Below are positions 27,053 to 36,924 of a stretch of 64,000 nucleotides of DNA, piece after piece. The position numbers and the translations under genes are program-made. The stretch lies in contig CAVTCJ010000003.1 in the NCBI GenBank assembly GCA_963733145.1, positions 186,001 to 250,000 on the forward strand, written 5' to 3'. Position 1 is the stretch's first letter. Every line of letters begins with the position of its first letter. The notes beneath the pieces were generated by a model. The model did not search any database, was not told the origin of the DNA, and worked only from the letters and a program-made list of their open reading frames with translations. The DNA is from JAHIKV01 sp963733145 (GTDB lineage: Bacteria > Planctomycetota > Planctomycetia > Pirellulales > Thermoguttaceae).

Positions 27053-29543
27053 TTACACGTCCAAATTCCGCGCTTCCATCGCGTGTTTCTCGATGAACTC
27101 GCGGCGGGGTTCGACTTTGTCGCCCATCAGAACGCGGAACAGGTCGTCGGCCGCGCCCACGTCCTCCATCCTGATCTGCAGGAGCGTGCGGTTGGCCGGG
27201 TCGAGCGTGGTCTGGCGCAATTCCTCGGCGTTCATTTCGCCCAGGCCCTTGAAGCGGGTGACTTGCAGGCCCTTCTCGCCCGCCGCTCGGATGGCCGTCA
27301 GCAGGCCGCGGAGGTCTTCCAGGCCGGTGCTCGTCTCGCCGCGGCGGAGCAGGTAGCGAGGCTCTTCGACGCCGGTCCGCTCCTGGGGAATGAGACTGTC
27401 CAACTCGAAGCCCATCTCCCGCAGTTCGGCGAGTTGGTTGTTGATCGAGCGGACTTCGTGCAGTTCGACGATGTGCAGCCGGCTGTGGTGTTCCGCCGCC
27501 TCTTCGCCGGCGGGCTCGTCGGCCAGGTCGAGTTCCTTGCCGACCTCGATCTCCTGGGCGGCGACGAACTCGTCGAGCTGTTCCCGCGTGGTGAACCATT
27601 GCTCCTGCTGGCCGAGGAAGACGTGAAACACGGGGAGCCGGCCGCTGGCGGGGTTGAAGCGGGCGGCGTGGGCGCGGAGGCTGATCCCCCGCCGCTCCAA
27701 GGCCAGCAGCGAATCCTCGAGTGCGGCCAGGGCACGGCAGAGCCGCTCCATCTCCTTGCCCTTGATGGTCCGCCCGTCGCCAGGATCGAAGACCGCGTCG
27801 TTCAGCCCGGCTTCGAGCAGTTGGGTCTTCATTTCCTCTTCGGTCTGGACGTAGTAGGTCTCTTTTTTGTGCCGTACGCGGAACAGCGGCGGCTGGGCGA
27901 CGTAGACGTAGCCGGCCTTAATCAGCGGGTACATCTGGCGATAGAAGAAGGTCAGCAGGAGGGTGCGGATGTGCGAGCCGTCGACGTCGGCGTCGGTCAT
28001 GATGATGACTTTGCTGTAGCGTCGTTTGGCGAGGTCCATTTCCTCGCCGATGCCCGCTCCGATGGCGGAGATCATGCTGCGGACCTCTTCGTTGGCAAGG
28101 ACTTTGTCGTCGCGCGATTTGTAGGCGTTGATGATCTTGCCCCGCAGCGGGAGGATGGCCTGGTATTGACGGATGCGGCCCCCTTCGGCGCTGCCGCCGG
28201 CCGAATCGCCCTCGACCAGGTACAACTCGCAGTGGTCCACCTCGCGGCTGGTGCAGTCGCGGAGTTTGCCGGGCAGGCCGCCGCCGCCCAATGCGGTCTT
28301 CCGTTCGCGGACCAGTTGCCGGGCCTTGCGGGCCGATTCGCGGGCCTCAGCCGCCAGCAGCCCCTTCTGCACGACGATCTTCGCCGTCTTCGGGTTCTCC
28401 TCGAGATACGAGGCCAGGAAATCGCCCACGGCCGAGTTGACGATCCCCTCGATCTCGCCGTTGCCCAGCTTGGTCTTGGTCTGGCCCTCGAATTGCGGCT
28501 CGGGGACGCGGAGCGAGATGACGGCCGTCAGCCCTTCACGGCAGTCGTCGCCGCTGGGGACGAGGTCTTTGTACAGCCCCGATTTCTTGCCGTAGGCGTT
28601 GATGGTCCGGGTGATGGCGGCGCGGAAGCCCGACAGGTGCGTGCCGCCTTCGGTGGTGCAGATGTTGTTCACGTAGGAATGGACGTTTTCGGTGAACTCG
28701 TTCGAGTATTGCAGGGCAATGTCCAGGCCGACGCCTTCATAATCGCCGACGATGTGGATGATGTCCGGGTGGGCGGGCTCACTGGCCCGGTTCAGATAAT
28801 CGACAAACTCCAGGATGCCCCGCTCGTAATGGAAGACCTCGCCGTCGCCGGTCCGCTCGTCGCGGAAGGAGATTTTCACGCCCTGGTTGAGGAAGGCCAG
28901 TTCCTGGAGCCGGCGGTAGAGGATGCTGTACTGGAAGTTGGTGTTGGGAAAAATCTGCGGGTCGGGCTTGAATGTGGTCTTGGTGCCCACCCGGTCGCTG
29001 CGGCCGATGCGGCGGACCTCGGCGACGGGCACGCCGCGCTCGTATTCCTGCTGATAGACGTGCCCCTCGCGGCGGACCTCGACCTCGCACCATTCGGAGA
29101 GGAAATTGACCACCGTCACGCCGACGCCGTGCAGACCGCCGGAAGTTTGATAGGCCCCCTTGCGGAACTTGCCGCCGAACTTCAGCACGGTCATCACGCC
29201 CTGCAGCGTGGAGAAGCCCAGGTCGGGGTGCTCCTCGACGGGGATGCCGCGGCCGTTGTCCTCCACCATTACCGAGCCGTCGCTGTTGACGACCACGGTG
29301 ATTTCGCTGGCGTAGCCCGCCATCGCCTCGTCGATCGAGTTGTCCACGACTTCGTAGACCAGGTGGTGCAGGCCGCGGGGCGTGGTGTCGGCGATGTACA
29401 TGCTCGGCCGTTCGCGGACGTGCTGCAAGTCGCTGAGGTGCTGGAGGTCCTTGGCGCTGATACTCGGCCTCGCCCTCGGCGCGTTCGAGGCGGTAAGTGT
29501 CCAAATCCGGGGACGGCGTCGGTTGCTGCGGGTCGTTAGACAT
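27053..29543 (-). CDS. gyrB: DNA gyrase subunit B (frame break near the start)
   Basis: ATPase subunit of the type II topoisomerase that introduces negative supercoils. It shows the GHKL ATP site (NSIDEAMAGYASEI, EDNGRGIPV, SGGLHGVGVTVVNFLS), the transducer KTK-like region (QTKTKLGN), the TOPRIM motif LVEGDSAGGSA with the DADVDGSHI metal site, and a C-terminal GLGEMNAEELRQTTLDP. About 150 residues between the TOPRIM and the C-terminal block are longer than in compact GyrB proteins. The N-terminus MSNDPQQPTPSPDLDTYRLE lies in another frame: one extra C near 29461 separates it from LQHVRERPSMYIADTTPRG. The cluster with dnaA, dnaN and a dciA-like gene supports its role. Confidence 0.96.
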
Positions 29544-29592
29544 AAATATGATTTTTGTTTTGTTGATGACTACGTAGTTGCTGTTGCAGATC

Positions 29593-29629
29593 GTAGGGTG
29601 GGACCGCGCTTCGCTTGTCCCACCTTACA
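29593..29629. repeat. GTAGGGTGGG repeat, short copy
   Basis: A compact copy of the family (GTAGGGTGGGACCGCG then CTTGTCCCACCTTAC), about half the usual length, between the B-box-like gene and gyrB. Confidence 0.75.
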
Positions 29630-29649
29630 CACGCTTTCCGTAACAGATA

Positions 29650-30036
29650 CTACGTATCTGTTTTTTCCGGTTCTGGAAATTGTTCTTTTCGACTTAGTAT
29701 TAAAATTCCCCTGAGCCACACAAAGAGGGCAACTAGGCCGATGAAATAGGGAAGGAAAGAGCCTTCCAATTGGAAATAGGTCCAAACGGCAAAGACAGCA
29801 CAACCGAATCCGAGAAACAGCGATAACACTCCAAAGGTACGCTGTTGGTACCTTACCGCCGTCAGGACTTGCGCATTAGAATCGGTCATTCGGTTGAGCA
29901 TGTTTACGCGGTCTTCACACGAACCCTTGCACGCCAGTCCGTTGGGGAGTTCCGTGAGGCAATCTTTGCAAAGACCTTTGAGACACGACTTACACGCTCC
30001 TACGGCAGGCTTGTCTTGATGGTTGAAGCAGTTCAT
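29650..30036 (-). CDS. B-box-like zinc protein with two membrane helices
   Basis: A 128-residue protein. MNCFNHQDKPAVGACKSCLK and CKDCLTELPNGLACKGSCE give a Cys/His pattern like the B-box zinc fingers of small planctomycete and proteobacterial membrane proteins. Two helices follow (VLSLFLGFGCAVFAVWTYF and FIGLVALFVWLRGILIL), then a short polar tail. It lies between the dciA-like gene and gyrB on the same strand, 15 bp after the former. There is no sign that it takes part in replication; co-transcription is likely. Confidence 0.75.
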   Translation of the reverse strand: MNCFNHQDKPAVGACKSCLKGLCKDCLTELPNGLACKGSCEDRVNMLNRMTDSNAQVLTAVRYQQRTFGVLSLFLGFGCAVFAVWTYFQLEGSFLPYFIGLVALFVWLRGILILSRKEQFPEPEKTDT

Positions 30037-30051
30037 AAGTAAGCCTTTTAT

Positions 30052-30354
30052 TTATTCGACGCTTCCCACGCGGAAGCGGATGTTCTCGATTCCCTCGTCG
30101 GGCAACAGCCCGGCCAGCGATTCCAGCAAGGCGTGTTTCTGAAATCCCAATTCCTGCACGAGAGTCGAGTTGGCCACGATGACTTCCAGCGTGCCGCGGC
30201 GGAGCGAGCCGGGGCGGCTGTACTTCGCCGCCAGCGGACCGGCCGCCTCGCGCCAGGCCTCGTCGTAGGCCGCGGCGCACTGCACCCGGGCGTAGCCCCG
30301 CCGGGCCATCACCTCGGTCAGCACGTCGCCGATCGCCCGCGGTCCGCGTTTCAT
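30052..30354 (-). CDS. dciA: DUF721/DciA-like helicase loader
   Basis: A 100-residue protein of the DUF721 family. IGDVLTEVMARRGYARVQ and AYDEAWREAAGPLAAKYSRP are the conserved first half (including the W-x-x-x-x-G block). RRGTLEVIVANSTLVQELGF is the DUF721 core, with the typical L-x-V-x-V-x-x-S-x-x-x-x-x-L pattern. DciA loads or activates DnaB in bacteria without DnaC or DnaI. The place between dnaN and gyrB is what one expects for this protein. The symbol follows family and context rather than direct proof. Confidence 0.8.
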   Translation of the reverse strand: MKRGPRAIGDVLTEVMARRGYARVQCAAAYDEAWREAAGPLAAKYSRPGSLRRGTLEVIVANSTLVQELGFQKHALLESLAGLLPDEGIENIRFRVGSVE

Positions 30355-30373
30355 GGTTAATCATCCCTGAATT

Positions 30374-30436
30374 TGTGGCACAGCCGCCCTCGGCTGTGCA
30401 GAACTATCCAAGACAGCCGAGGGCGGCTGTCCCACG
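30374..30436. repeat. GGCACAGCCGCC...GGCGGCTGT palindrome, copy 1
   Basis: Arms GCACAGCCGCCCTCGGCTGT and ACAGCCGAGGGCGGCTGTCC with a short loop, between dnaN and dciA. A sister copy lies at 38761-38834. Confidence 0.9.
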
Positions 30437-30463
30437 AACCCCGCATTCAACTGAAAAACCCAA

Positions 30464-31579
30464 TTATTGCTCCCGCGCCAAGGGCATGATCACGTAGGCA
30501 TAGCCGTCGTCGGTCGCACAAATCGCGGCGCTCTCCGCGTCGCGCAACTCCATCGAGAAACTCTGCTCGGGGTCCAGGACCTTAAGGAACTCGCCGAGAA
30601 ACCGCGGGTCGAGCGTAATGCCGACCTCCGCGCCGTCGTAGGCGATGGGCAACTCGACGTGCGACTCGCCGTATTCCGCCCCGTGGCCGGCCAGCACGAT
30701 TTTTCCGTTCCCAAAGGTGAAATCCACGCCCCGGCGCTCGTCGCTGGTGACGATGGCCGCCTGACGGACGGCGGCGTAGAACGGTCCCACGGTCAGTTCG
30801 ATTTTTTTCATGCCCTCGCGGCGGGGGAATACGTCGCGCCACTTGGGATAGCGCCCTTCGACCAGCCGGGAGTAGATCGTTGCCCGGCCGCCCTGCAGGA
30901 GGACGTCGTTTTCGCGGACGGCGATGCGGATGTTGTCCTCGTTGTCGGCCATCGCCCGCTCGATCAGTTGCATCGCGCGGGTGGGAATGATCGTCGTGTT
31001 CTCGCCGGTGGCGTGATTGCCGACGGACTTGGCGGGGCCTTCCTGGCGGGTGAGCCGGCGGCCGTCGGTGGCCACGGCCGTGAGTCCCTCGGCAGTCAAT
31101 TCCAGCAGCACCCCGCCGAGGGCGTAACGGCTGCTCTCGTTGTCCGTGGCGTACACCGTTCGCCGGATGACCTCGCGGAAGAACCGGGCCGGCAGTTCGT
31201 GATATTTTTCCTCCTCGAAGGCGACCACGCTGGGAAATTCGTCGGGGTTCTCGCAGGGAAGCTGAAACTCGCTGCGGCTCCCGCGGACCATTACCTTGCC
31301 GCCGTCGCTTTCCAGGTCCAGCTTCTCGTCGGAGTTTTCCGAGAGGATTTTTCCGAAGCGGTCGCGGGGCAGAACCACGCTGCCCGGCGATTCCACGGCG
31401 AAACCGGGGGCCTCGACGCGGATGCCGACTTCCAGGTCGGTCCCCATCAGGATGGCTTTGCCATCCGCAACATCGAGCTTGATGTTTTGCAGGATCGGTT
31501 TGGGACTCCGCGCCGGGGCCACGCTGGCGACTACTTGAAAAGCATGCAGCAGCTTATCGCGTTCACAAGTCGCTTTCAT
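30464..31579 (-). CDS. dnaN: DNA polymerase III subunit beta (sliding clamp)
   Basis: A 371-residue ring clamp that tethers the replicative polymerase to DNA. KATCERDKLLHAFQVVASVA, LNLIKLD-type ILQNIKLDVADGKAILMGTD, and the second-domain LLELTAEGLTAVATDGRRLT are standard DnaN features. The C-terminal YAYVIMPLAREQ closes domain III with the usual MPL motif. It follows dnaA on the same strand with a 284-bp gap, the conserved dnaA-dnaN order found near many bacterial origins. Confidence 0.96.
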   Translation of the reverse strand: MKATCERDKLLHAFQVVASVAPARSPKPILQNIKLDVADGKAILMGTDLEVGIRVEAPGFAVESPGSVVLPRDRFGKILSENSDEKLDLESDGGKVMVRGSRSEFQLPCENPDEFPSVVAFEEEKYHELPARFFREVIRRTVYATDNESSRYALGGVLLELTAEGLTAVATDGRRLTRQEGPAKSVGNHATGENTTIIPTRAMQLIERAMADNEDNIRIAVRENDVLLQGGRATIYSRLVEGRYPKWRDVFPRREGMKKIELTVGPFYAAVRQAAIVTSDERRGVDFTFGNGKIVLAGHGAEYGESHVELPIAYDGAEVGITLDPRFLGEFLKVLDPEQSFSMELRDAESAAICATDDGYAYVIMPLAREQ

Positions 31580-31863
31580 GGTTGGGTCATACCTTTCTTA
31601 TTATTTTTTGTTTTAGAAAAGCAGCAGTAGTTATCCGCCGCTACCAAATGTCGATGATCGGCGTGCTGGAAAAATAACCTATTATTGCGTAGGTGGTTAC
31701 GGCATACGATATACCCTTGTCGCCGGTGTAAAAACCGTCGAAAGTCGTTTGTTTTCCTGTCGCTTGGAGTTAGATAGTTGAACGGTCAAATTGAGTCGGC
31801 GATCGGATGTTGGTAATCGCACGGCAATTGGTGCGGTTATCGACGGCAGCCGACGGACGACGG
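31580..31863. other. dnaA-dnaN intergenic region, candidate replication origin
   Basis: This 284-bp gap contains an AT-rich stretch (about 31592-31618, TTTCTTATTATTTTTTG). A TTTTCCACA, one base from the classic DnaA box TTATCCACA, lies at the edge of dnaA (about 31868). It is one of the few long gaps free of the window's repeats. No clear cluster of DnaA boxes is visible, so origin function is only a possibility from the dnaA/dnaN/gyrB setting. Confidence 0.4.
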
Positions 31864-32928
31864 TCATTTTTTCCACAATTTTATAGTAAGCAGTTCGATT
31901 GCCTCCCGGATCAACGCATCGCTGCGGATGGATTCTTCCGTCTTGTGGATGCCGTGCAAGACGGTGGCGTGATCGCGGCCGCCGAAATAGCGCCCGATCT
32001 CTTCGAGGCGTTCGTTACCCAGTTTTCGGGCAAGGTATTCGGCAACTCCGCGAGCGGCAACCAGCGCCCGCCGCCGCGACGGACCACGCATCTCGGACAA
32101 GCGGATCGAAAAATGCCGCGCCGTGGCCAGAGCAATTTCATGCAGGCTGGGCTGACGGCCGCGGCTTCGCCGACCAACATATTCGCGGGCGGCGGCCAGA
32201 TCAAGCCGGCCGGGCGCGGCCAACTCCCACAACGCCCCCGCCAGCTCCGGCGCCGTTCCGCTCAAACCCTCGGCCAGCGCCGCCGCCACCGGCGCCGGCA
32301 GGTCCAGGTTTCTCGATCGCGCTGAGCGCTGGAGCAGCGCCAGGCGGGCCTCGGGGCCGGGCGGCGACAGGGGAACGCACAATCCGCCGCTCAACCGGCT
32401 CTGCAACGCCGGCAAGAGGCCGGCAATCTCGCTCGGCGGGGCCGGGGCCGTAACCACCGCCCAGCGGCCTTCAGCCAGCAACGCATCCAACGTGTGAACC
32501 AGCTCCTCTTGGGTATTCAGTTTTTCGGAACGCCGCGCGACCAATCGGCCCAAGTCCTCAACGATCAGCAAATTCGCCCCGCGATGCTTCGCGCGAAACT
32601 CATCCACCGCCTGGGTCTCGATCGCGTCGGCCAACTCGCGGGCGAAATCGACCGCGGAGGTGTGAACCACGCGGCTCCGCCGGTGCTGAACCCGCCAAGA
32701 AGCCGCGATGCCTTCGGCCAGATGGGATTTTCCGGTCCCGCTGGGGCCGTAAAGGACCAGCGGATTGTAACCGTTGGCCTTTTCTTCCACGATCGAGCGG
32801 AGAGCGACCTCGACCAGGCGGTTTTCGGGCCCGGCCAAGAAATTGCCCAGGGCGACCGCGCCGTTCTGCTCGGCGGTGGAATGCAGCGGGTTCCCCAATA
32901 GAGGGATGTCAATGACGCCATCAACCAT
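31864..32928 (-). CDS. dnaA: chromosomal replication initiator DnaA, short form
   Basis: A 354-residue initiator ATPase. GPSGTGKSHLAEGIAA is Walker A, LLIVEDLGRLV Walker B. The C-terminal domain has the DnaA signature FGGRDHATVLHGIHK, which reads DnaA boxes. It starts almost directly at the AAA+ region (NFLAGPENRLVEVALRSIVE), so domains I and II, needed for DnaB contacts and self-assembly in other bacteria, are missing. I choose the ATG at 32928 (GGAG 9 nt upstream). The frame stays open upstream to 33126, but that stretch is translated repeat DNA. The short form and the neighbouring dciA-like gene together suggest a different way of loading the helicase. Confidence 0.92.
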   Translation of the reverse strand: MVDGVIDIPLLGNPLHSTAEQNGAVALGNFLAGPENRLVEVALRSIVEEKANGYNPLVLYGPSGTGKSHLAEGIAASWRVQHRRSRVVHTSAVDFARELADAIETQAVDEFRAKHRGANLLIVEDLGRLVARRSEKLNTQEELVHTLDALLAEGRWAVVTAPAPPSEIAGLLPALQSRLSGGLCVPLSPPGPEARLALLQRSARSRNLDLPAPVAAALAEGLSGTAPELAGALWELAAPGRLDLAAAREYVGRRSRGRQPSLHEIALATARHFSIRLSEMRGPSRRRALVAARGVAEYLARKLGNERLEEIGRYFGGRDHATVLHGIHKTEESIRSDALIREAIELLTIKLWKK

Positions 32929-33042
32929 GTCGGCTCCGCCCTGGTTTTGGAATCCGCCATTATAGCGTTTTCCGGGAAAGTCTACGAGGTGGGCCGGCCC
33001 GCTTTCGACCGCTGTTTTGCGGGATGTCGGGTGGATGCCCGC

Positions 33043-33124
33043 GTTTAGCCCCGGCGTCCACGCCGGGAACAGATGATCTATTACCCCCGGCGTTGCCTTC
33101 CCGGCGCGGACGCCGGGGCTAAAC
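33043..33124. repeat. GTTTAGCCCCGGCGTCCACG palindrome, copy 1
   Basis: Arms TTTAGCCCCGGCGTCCACGC and GCGGACGCCGGGGCTAAAC upstream of dnaA. Other copies lie at 43289-43370, 45692-45774 and 52332-52414. Confidence 0.92.
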
Positions 33125-33233
33125 ATAATTTTTCAAATTTTCCCAGTGGCAATAACCGACTCCAACTCACTCATATTGAGGGACGGGACCAAGAGGCTTA
33201 TGATGAACATCGTGTTCGCCGGTATCCCTCGCC

Positions 33234-33374
33234 CTCTCGTTCCCATGCTCCGCACGGGAACGCACTGTTCGGACGCTCCGCGTCCGTTCGGTAACGCGTA
33301 GATTTTGAGCATTTTTCAGCCCCAGCGGACGCAGAGCGTCCGGGCAATGTGTTCCCACGCGGAGCGAGGGAACA
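33234..33374. repeat. CTCGTTCCC...GGAACAAG long palindrome
   Basis: About 140 bp with outer arms CTCTCGTTCCCATGCTCCGC and GCGGAGCGAGGGAACAAG, and inner arms GGACGCTCCGCGTCC and GGACGCAGAGCGTCC. It lies upstream of the S41 protease. Confidence 0.8.
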
Positions 33375-33417
33375 AGCGGTTTCGCTCCGCGAGTCTCCAA
33401 CACCCAAGAACCTACCC

Positions 33418-34707
33418 ATGCCGCGCCGAAATCTGCTGATCCTGATCGTCGTCGTCCTGCTGGCCGGGACCTGCTATCTGCGGGTGCAGAAAAACCCTTA
33501 CCTTAGGGTAATGGCCAGTGCAATCGACACCATCGAGCAGCGCTCGCTGGAGCCGATCGACGACAAGCAGTTGTTCGAGGGGGCCATGCAGGGGATGCTC
33601 GGACAACTGGACGAGCACTCCATGTACATTCCGCCGAACGAATTGAGCGCCTTCAAGGAAGAGATCGAGGGGGAGTTCGCCGGCGTGGGAATGGAGATCG
33701 CCCTCGATCCGCAGACCAAGGAACTGACGGTCCGCAGCCCGCTGGCCGGTTCGCCGGCTTACCGGGCCGGGGTGCTGGCCGGCGACCGGATATTGAAGAT
33801 CGACGGCCGGAGCACCGAGGGGATGACGCTGCCCGAGGCCATGGGCATGCTTCGCGGACCATCCGGCAAAGCGGTCGAGCTGTCCATCCTCCACGTGGAC
33901 GAAAAGGCCCCGGTGGCGCTGACCATCGTCCGCGAGATCATCCACGAAGACACCGTCTTGGGCGATACCCGCAACGATGACGGCTCGTGGAACTACTCGA
34001 TCGAGGGCCGCGAGGGGATCGGATACGTCCGCATCAGCAGCTTTACCGAAACCACGGCCGACGAATTGTTCGACGTGTTGACGGAACTGAAAAAACAAGG
34101 CATGCGGGGCCTGGTGCTCGACCTGCGCAACGATCCCGGCGGATGGCTGCTGGCCGCGGTCGACGTCTGCGATCAACTGATCCCCTCCGGCCTGATCGTC
34201 ACTACGCGGCGCCGCGGGGGAAAAATCAGCGAGTCCTTCAGCGCCGACGGCAAAGCGCCCTTCACCAATTTCCCCCTGGCGGTGGTCGTCAACCAGGAGA
34301 CCGCCAGCGCCGCGGAGATCGTCTCCGCCTGCTTGCAGGACCACCAGCGGGCGGTGATCGTCGGCCAGCGGACCTACGGCAAGGGGACCGTCCAGGAAAT
34401 GATCGACTTTCCGCCGGGATGCGGGGCGATGAAGCTCACCACGGCCAGCTATTGGCGGCCCAGCGGCAAAAATATTCAGCGCCCCTACGGCGACAAAGTG
34501 GGCACGGCCGGGGGCGTTACGCCCAACAAGGGCTTCGAGGTCAAGCTGACCGACGAGCAGTACAACCAGTGGCAGCTCTGGCGCATCAAGCGCGACGTCT
34601 ACCAACGCCCCGGCGAAGAAAAGGAGAAAAACGCGAAGCCCTTCGTTGACCTCCAGCGCCGCCGAGCCGTCGAGTACCTGGAGAAAAGGATGAAGAAGGA
34701 GGGATGA
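33418..34707 (+). CDS. S41 C-terminal processing peptidase
   Basis: A 429-residue envelope serine protease of the CtpA/Tsp type. A signal anchor (NLLILIVVVLLAGTCYLRV) leads to a PDZ domain (GEFAGVGMEIALD to AGDRILKIDGRS) that selects C-termini, then the S41 catalytic core. The Ser is in ETASAAEIVSACL and the Lys in GQRTYGKGTVQEM, the Ser-Lys dyad of the family. Substrates may be misfolded or precursor envelope proteins. The ATG at 33418 begins the signal peptide. No partner is adjacent. Confidence 0.92.
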   Translation: MPRRNLLILIVVVLLAGTCYLRVQKNPYLRVMASAIDTIEQRSLEPIDDKQLFEGAMQGMLGQLDEHSMYIPPNELSAFKEEIEGEFAGVGMEIALDPQTKELTVRSPLAGSPAYRAGVLAGDRILKIDGRSTEGMTLPEAMGMLRGPSGKAVELSILHVDEKAPVALTIVREIIHEDTVLGDTRNDDGSWNYSIEGREGIGYVRISSFTETTADELFDVLTELKKQGMRGLVLDLRNDPGGWLLAAVDVCDQLIPSGLIVTTRRRGGKISESFSADGKAPFTNFPLAVVVNQETASAAEIVSACLQDHQRAVIVGQRTYGKGTVQEMIDFPPGCGAMKLTTASYWRPSGKNIQRPYGDKVGTAGGVTPNKGFEVKLTDEQYNQWQLWRIKRDVYQRPGEEKEKNAKPFVDLQRRRAVEYLEKRMKKEG

Positions 34708-34819
34708 AGGATGAGGGATGAAGGATGAAGGATGAGGGATGAAGGATGAAGGATGAGAAATCGTTGAGTTAGAATATATTCCAAATTCTCCCACTTTCAT
34801 CCTTCATCCCTCATCCTTT
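34703..34819. repeat. GGATGAAGGATGAGGGATGA tandem repeat
   Basis: Runs of GGATGAAGGATGAG at 34703-34754 and the complementary CTTTCATCCTTCATCCC at 34795-34819 make a hairpin between the convergent S41 protease and pheT genes. It may act as a bidirectional terminator. The unit is too irregular and too short for CRISPR. Confidence 0.75.
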
Positions 34820-34820
34820 C

Positions 34821-36919
34821 CTACGTCCTTAATTCCGCCCCGTGCTCGGTGCGGCAGGCGGCGACGATCCGGTCGCGGATTTCATCGGCCTGCTGATTGG
34901 TGAACGTGGACTCGGCCGAACGGAGCACGATCGAGAACAAGAGGCTCTTCCGTTCGGCGCCCAGCCGTTCCGCGTCGCGGTAGGTGTCGAGATATTGGAT
35001 GGCTTCGAGGGAGTCGCCGGCCTCGCGGCGCGTGGTTTCCGCCACGTCGGCCCAACGGACCGCCTCGGCGACGACCAGGTTCAAGTCGCGGGTCACGGCC
35101 GGATAGGGCGACTGCACGGCGCAGCGCGGCACCAGATCGGCGGCCTCGATCAGCGGGGCCAGGCGGATTTCGGCCGCCACGGCCGGTTCCCGCAGGTCGA
35201 ACCGCTTCCAGGCGTCTTCCGTCAGACAGCCCACGTAGCCCAGCGTTTCGCCCCGGAAGAGCAGCCGGCACGATACGCCCGGATCGAACTGGGCGATGCC
35301 CGCGTCCTCGGCCTCGACCGGTTCGGCGATCTTCAGTTCGGCGACGATCGCCTCGACGACGCCCTTCAACTCCGCGTATTCCCGCCCGCCGACGATGCTC
35401 AGCATCAGCGGCTCCCGCGGCAGCGCGGCCTCTTGGGGCAGATAAACCTTGGCGATCTCGAACAACTCGATAATCGGGTTGGCGAGCGCCTCGTTGGCCC
35501 TCCGCGCGGCCAGTAGACTGGGCAACAAGCTGCGGCGGAGCCGGTCGGCCCCGCGGACCACGGGCATCGCCGTCGCGAGCGGCTCGGCGTCGGTCCAGGG
35601 GCTTAGCGACTCGGCGGCCTGTCGATCAACCGCACTGAGTGTGACCGCCTCGTCGAAGCCGCAAGCCGTCAGCACGTGGCGGACTCGCTCCAGCACCCGG
35701 TCCTCGCGCCGCCGCGCCGAAGGGACCATCGGCACGCCCACGTCTTCGGGAATCTCGATCGTAGCCGTGGATGCGGCCCACTTCCTCGATCAAGTCGATC
35801 TCGCGGGTCAGATCGCGCCGCCAACTCGGGGGATTCATCGTAATCGACTGAGGGCTGGCCGCTTCAGCGGCCAGTGAGGTCAGCCCCAGCGCCGCCAAAA
35901 TCTCCCGCACCCGCTCGGCCGGAACATCGATACCGAGAATTCGCTTCAACTGCGCGAAGCGGAGCGTGATCGGTTCGCGCCGCGGGGGCCGGCGGCCGAC
36001 GTCCACCACGCCCGCCGCCAATTCGCCTCCGGCTAAATCCAGGATCAACTCGCAGCAGCGGCGGCTGGCCCAGTCGAGCCCCTCGGGGTCCACGCGCCGC
36101 TCGAAACGATACGACGAATCGCTGTGCAGGTTCAGCAGCCGGGCGGTGTTGCGGATCGAGACCGGGTCGAACTCGGCCGCTTCGACGAGCACGTCGCGGG
36201 TATTCGGGGAAATCTCGGTCTGGGCCCCGCCCATCACCCCGCCGATGGCCACCGGCGCGACGGCGTCGCAGATCATGCACATCTCGGGCCCAAGCTGATA
36301 GGTCTTGTGGTCGATGGCCTCGATGGTCTCGCCCGGCTTGGGCCGGCGGACGACGATCTCCGCGGGGAAAGGGGGACAGGCACCGTTTGCCGCGGAGCGG
36401 CCCTTCGGGTGCTGCGCACAAACGGAGCCAGTCCCCCTTTTTCCAGCTTGCCGAAATCGAACGTGTGCAGCGGCTGGCCGCACTCCATCAACACGTAGTT
36501 GCTGATGTCCACCACGTTGTTGATCGGCGTGATGCCGACCGTCTCCAGACGCCGGGCCATCCATTTCGGACTGGGCCCGATCTTCACCCCGCGGACGACC
36601 CTGGCCGTGTATCGCGGGCAGAGGTCCGGGCACTCGATCCGCACCGAAACCAATTCGTCGACCGGCGTACTTCCCTCCGCCGGCCGGGCCGCGGGCGCTT
36701 CAGGCTCAGGTTCCACAGCACGGCGATTTCCCGCGCGATGCCGATGTGCCCCAAACAGTCGGGCCGATTGCTCGTCACCTCCAGGTCGATGGCCATGTCG
36801 CCGCCGACCTCGTCGGTCCGCTCGTGGTTCAGACCGGAGAACGTCAGCCGCCGCTCGAGCTCCTCGAGCGACATTTCCAGCGGCACGTATTGTTTCAGCC
36901 AGTTCCAGGAGGCGAGCAT
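34821..36919 (-). CDS. pheT: phenylalanyl-tRNA synthetase beta subunit (frame breaks, repeat insertion)
   Basis: Beta subunit of the alpha2beta2 enzyme that charges tRNA-Phe. The pieces are in family order: MLASWNWLKQYVPLEMSLEE, VTSNRPDCLGHIGIAREIAV, the B1/B3-B4 tRNA-binding region (YTARVVRGVKIGPSPKWM, PVAIGGVMGGAQTEIS), the B5 domain (RFAQLKRILGIDVP) and the C-terminal anticodon-binding fold (TRDLNLVVAEAVRWADV). Frame changes occur near 36690, at the repeat element 36367-36442, and near 35745. Because every piece is well conserved and the gene is essential, the breaks near 36690 and 35745 are probably sequence errors. The element sits between FDFGKLE and EIVVRRPKPGETIEAID. Confidence 0.9.
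36367..36442. repeat. GGGGGACAGGCACC...GGAGCCAGTCCCCC element inside pheT
   Basis: Same family as the recG insertion at 9335-9414: arms AAAGGGGGACAGGCACC and GGAGCCAGTCCCCCTTTT. It lies between two conserved blocks of PheT. The frame on its two sides differs by one, unlike the clean in-frame insertions elsewhere. Confidence 0.85.
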
Positions 36920-36924
36920 GGGAA

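Noticed and set aside
27083..29539. An 818-codon open frame on the plus strand opposite gyrB
   Set aside because: It is the antisense shadow of a clearly recognised gyrB in GC-rich DNA; the protein text has no domains.
33043..33126. A longer DnaA with an N-terminal extension
   Set aside because: The extension is the translation of the palindromic repeat upstream; a good ribosome site precedes the start at 32928.
34703..34819. Tandem GGATGA units that might suggest a CRISPR array
   Set aside because: The units are 7-20 bp, irregular and without spacers of even length; no cas genes are near.
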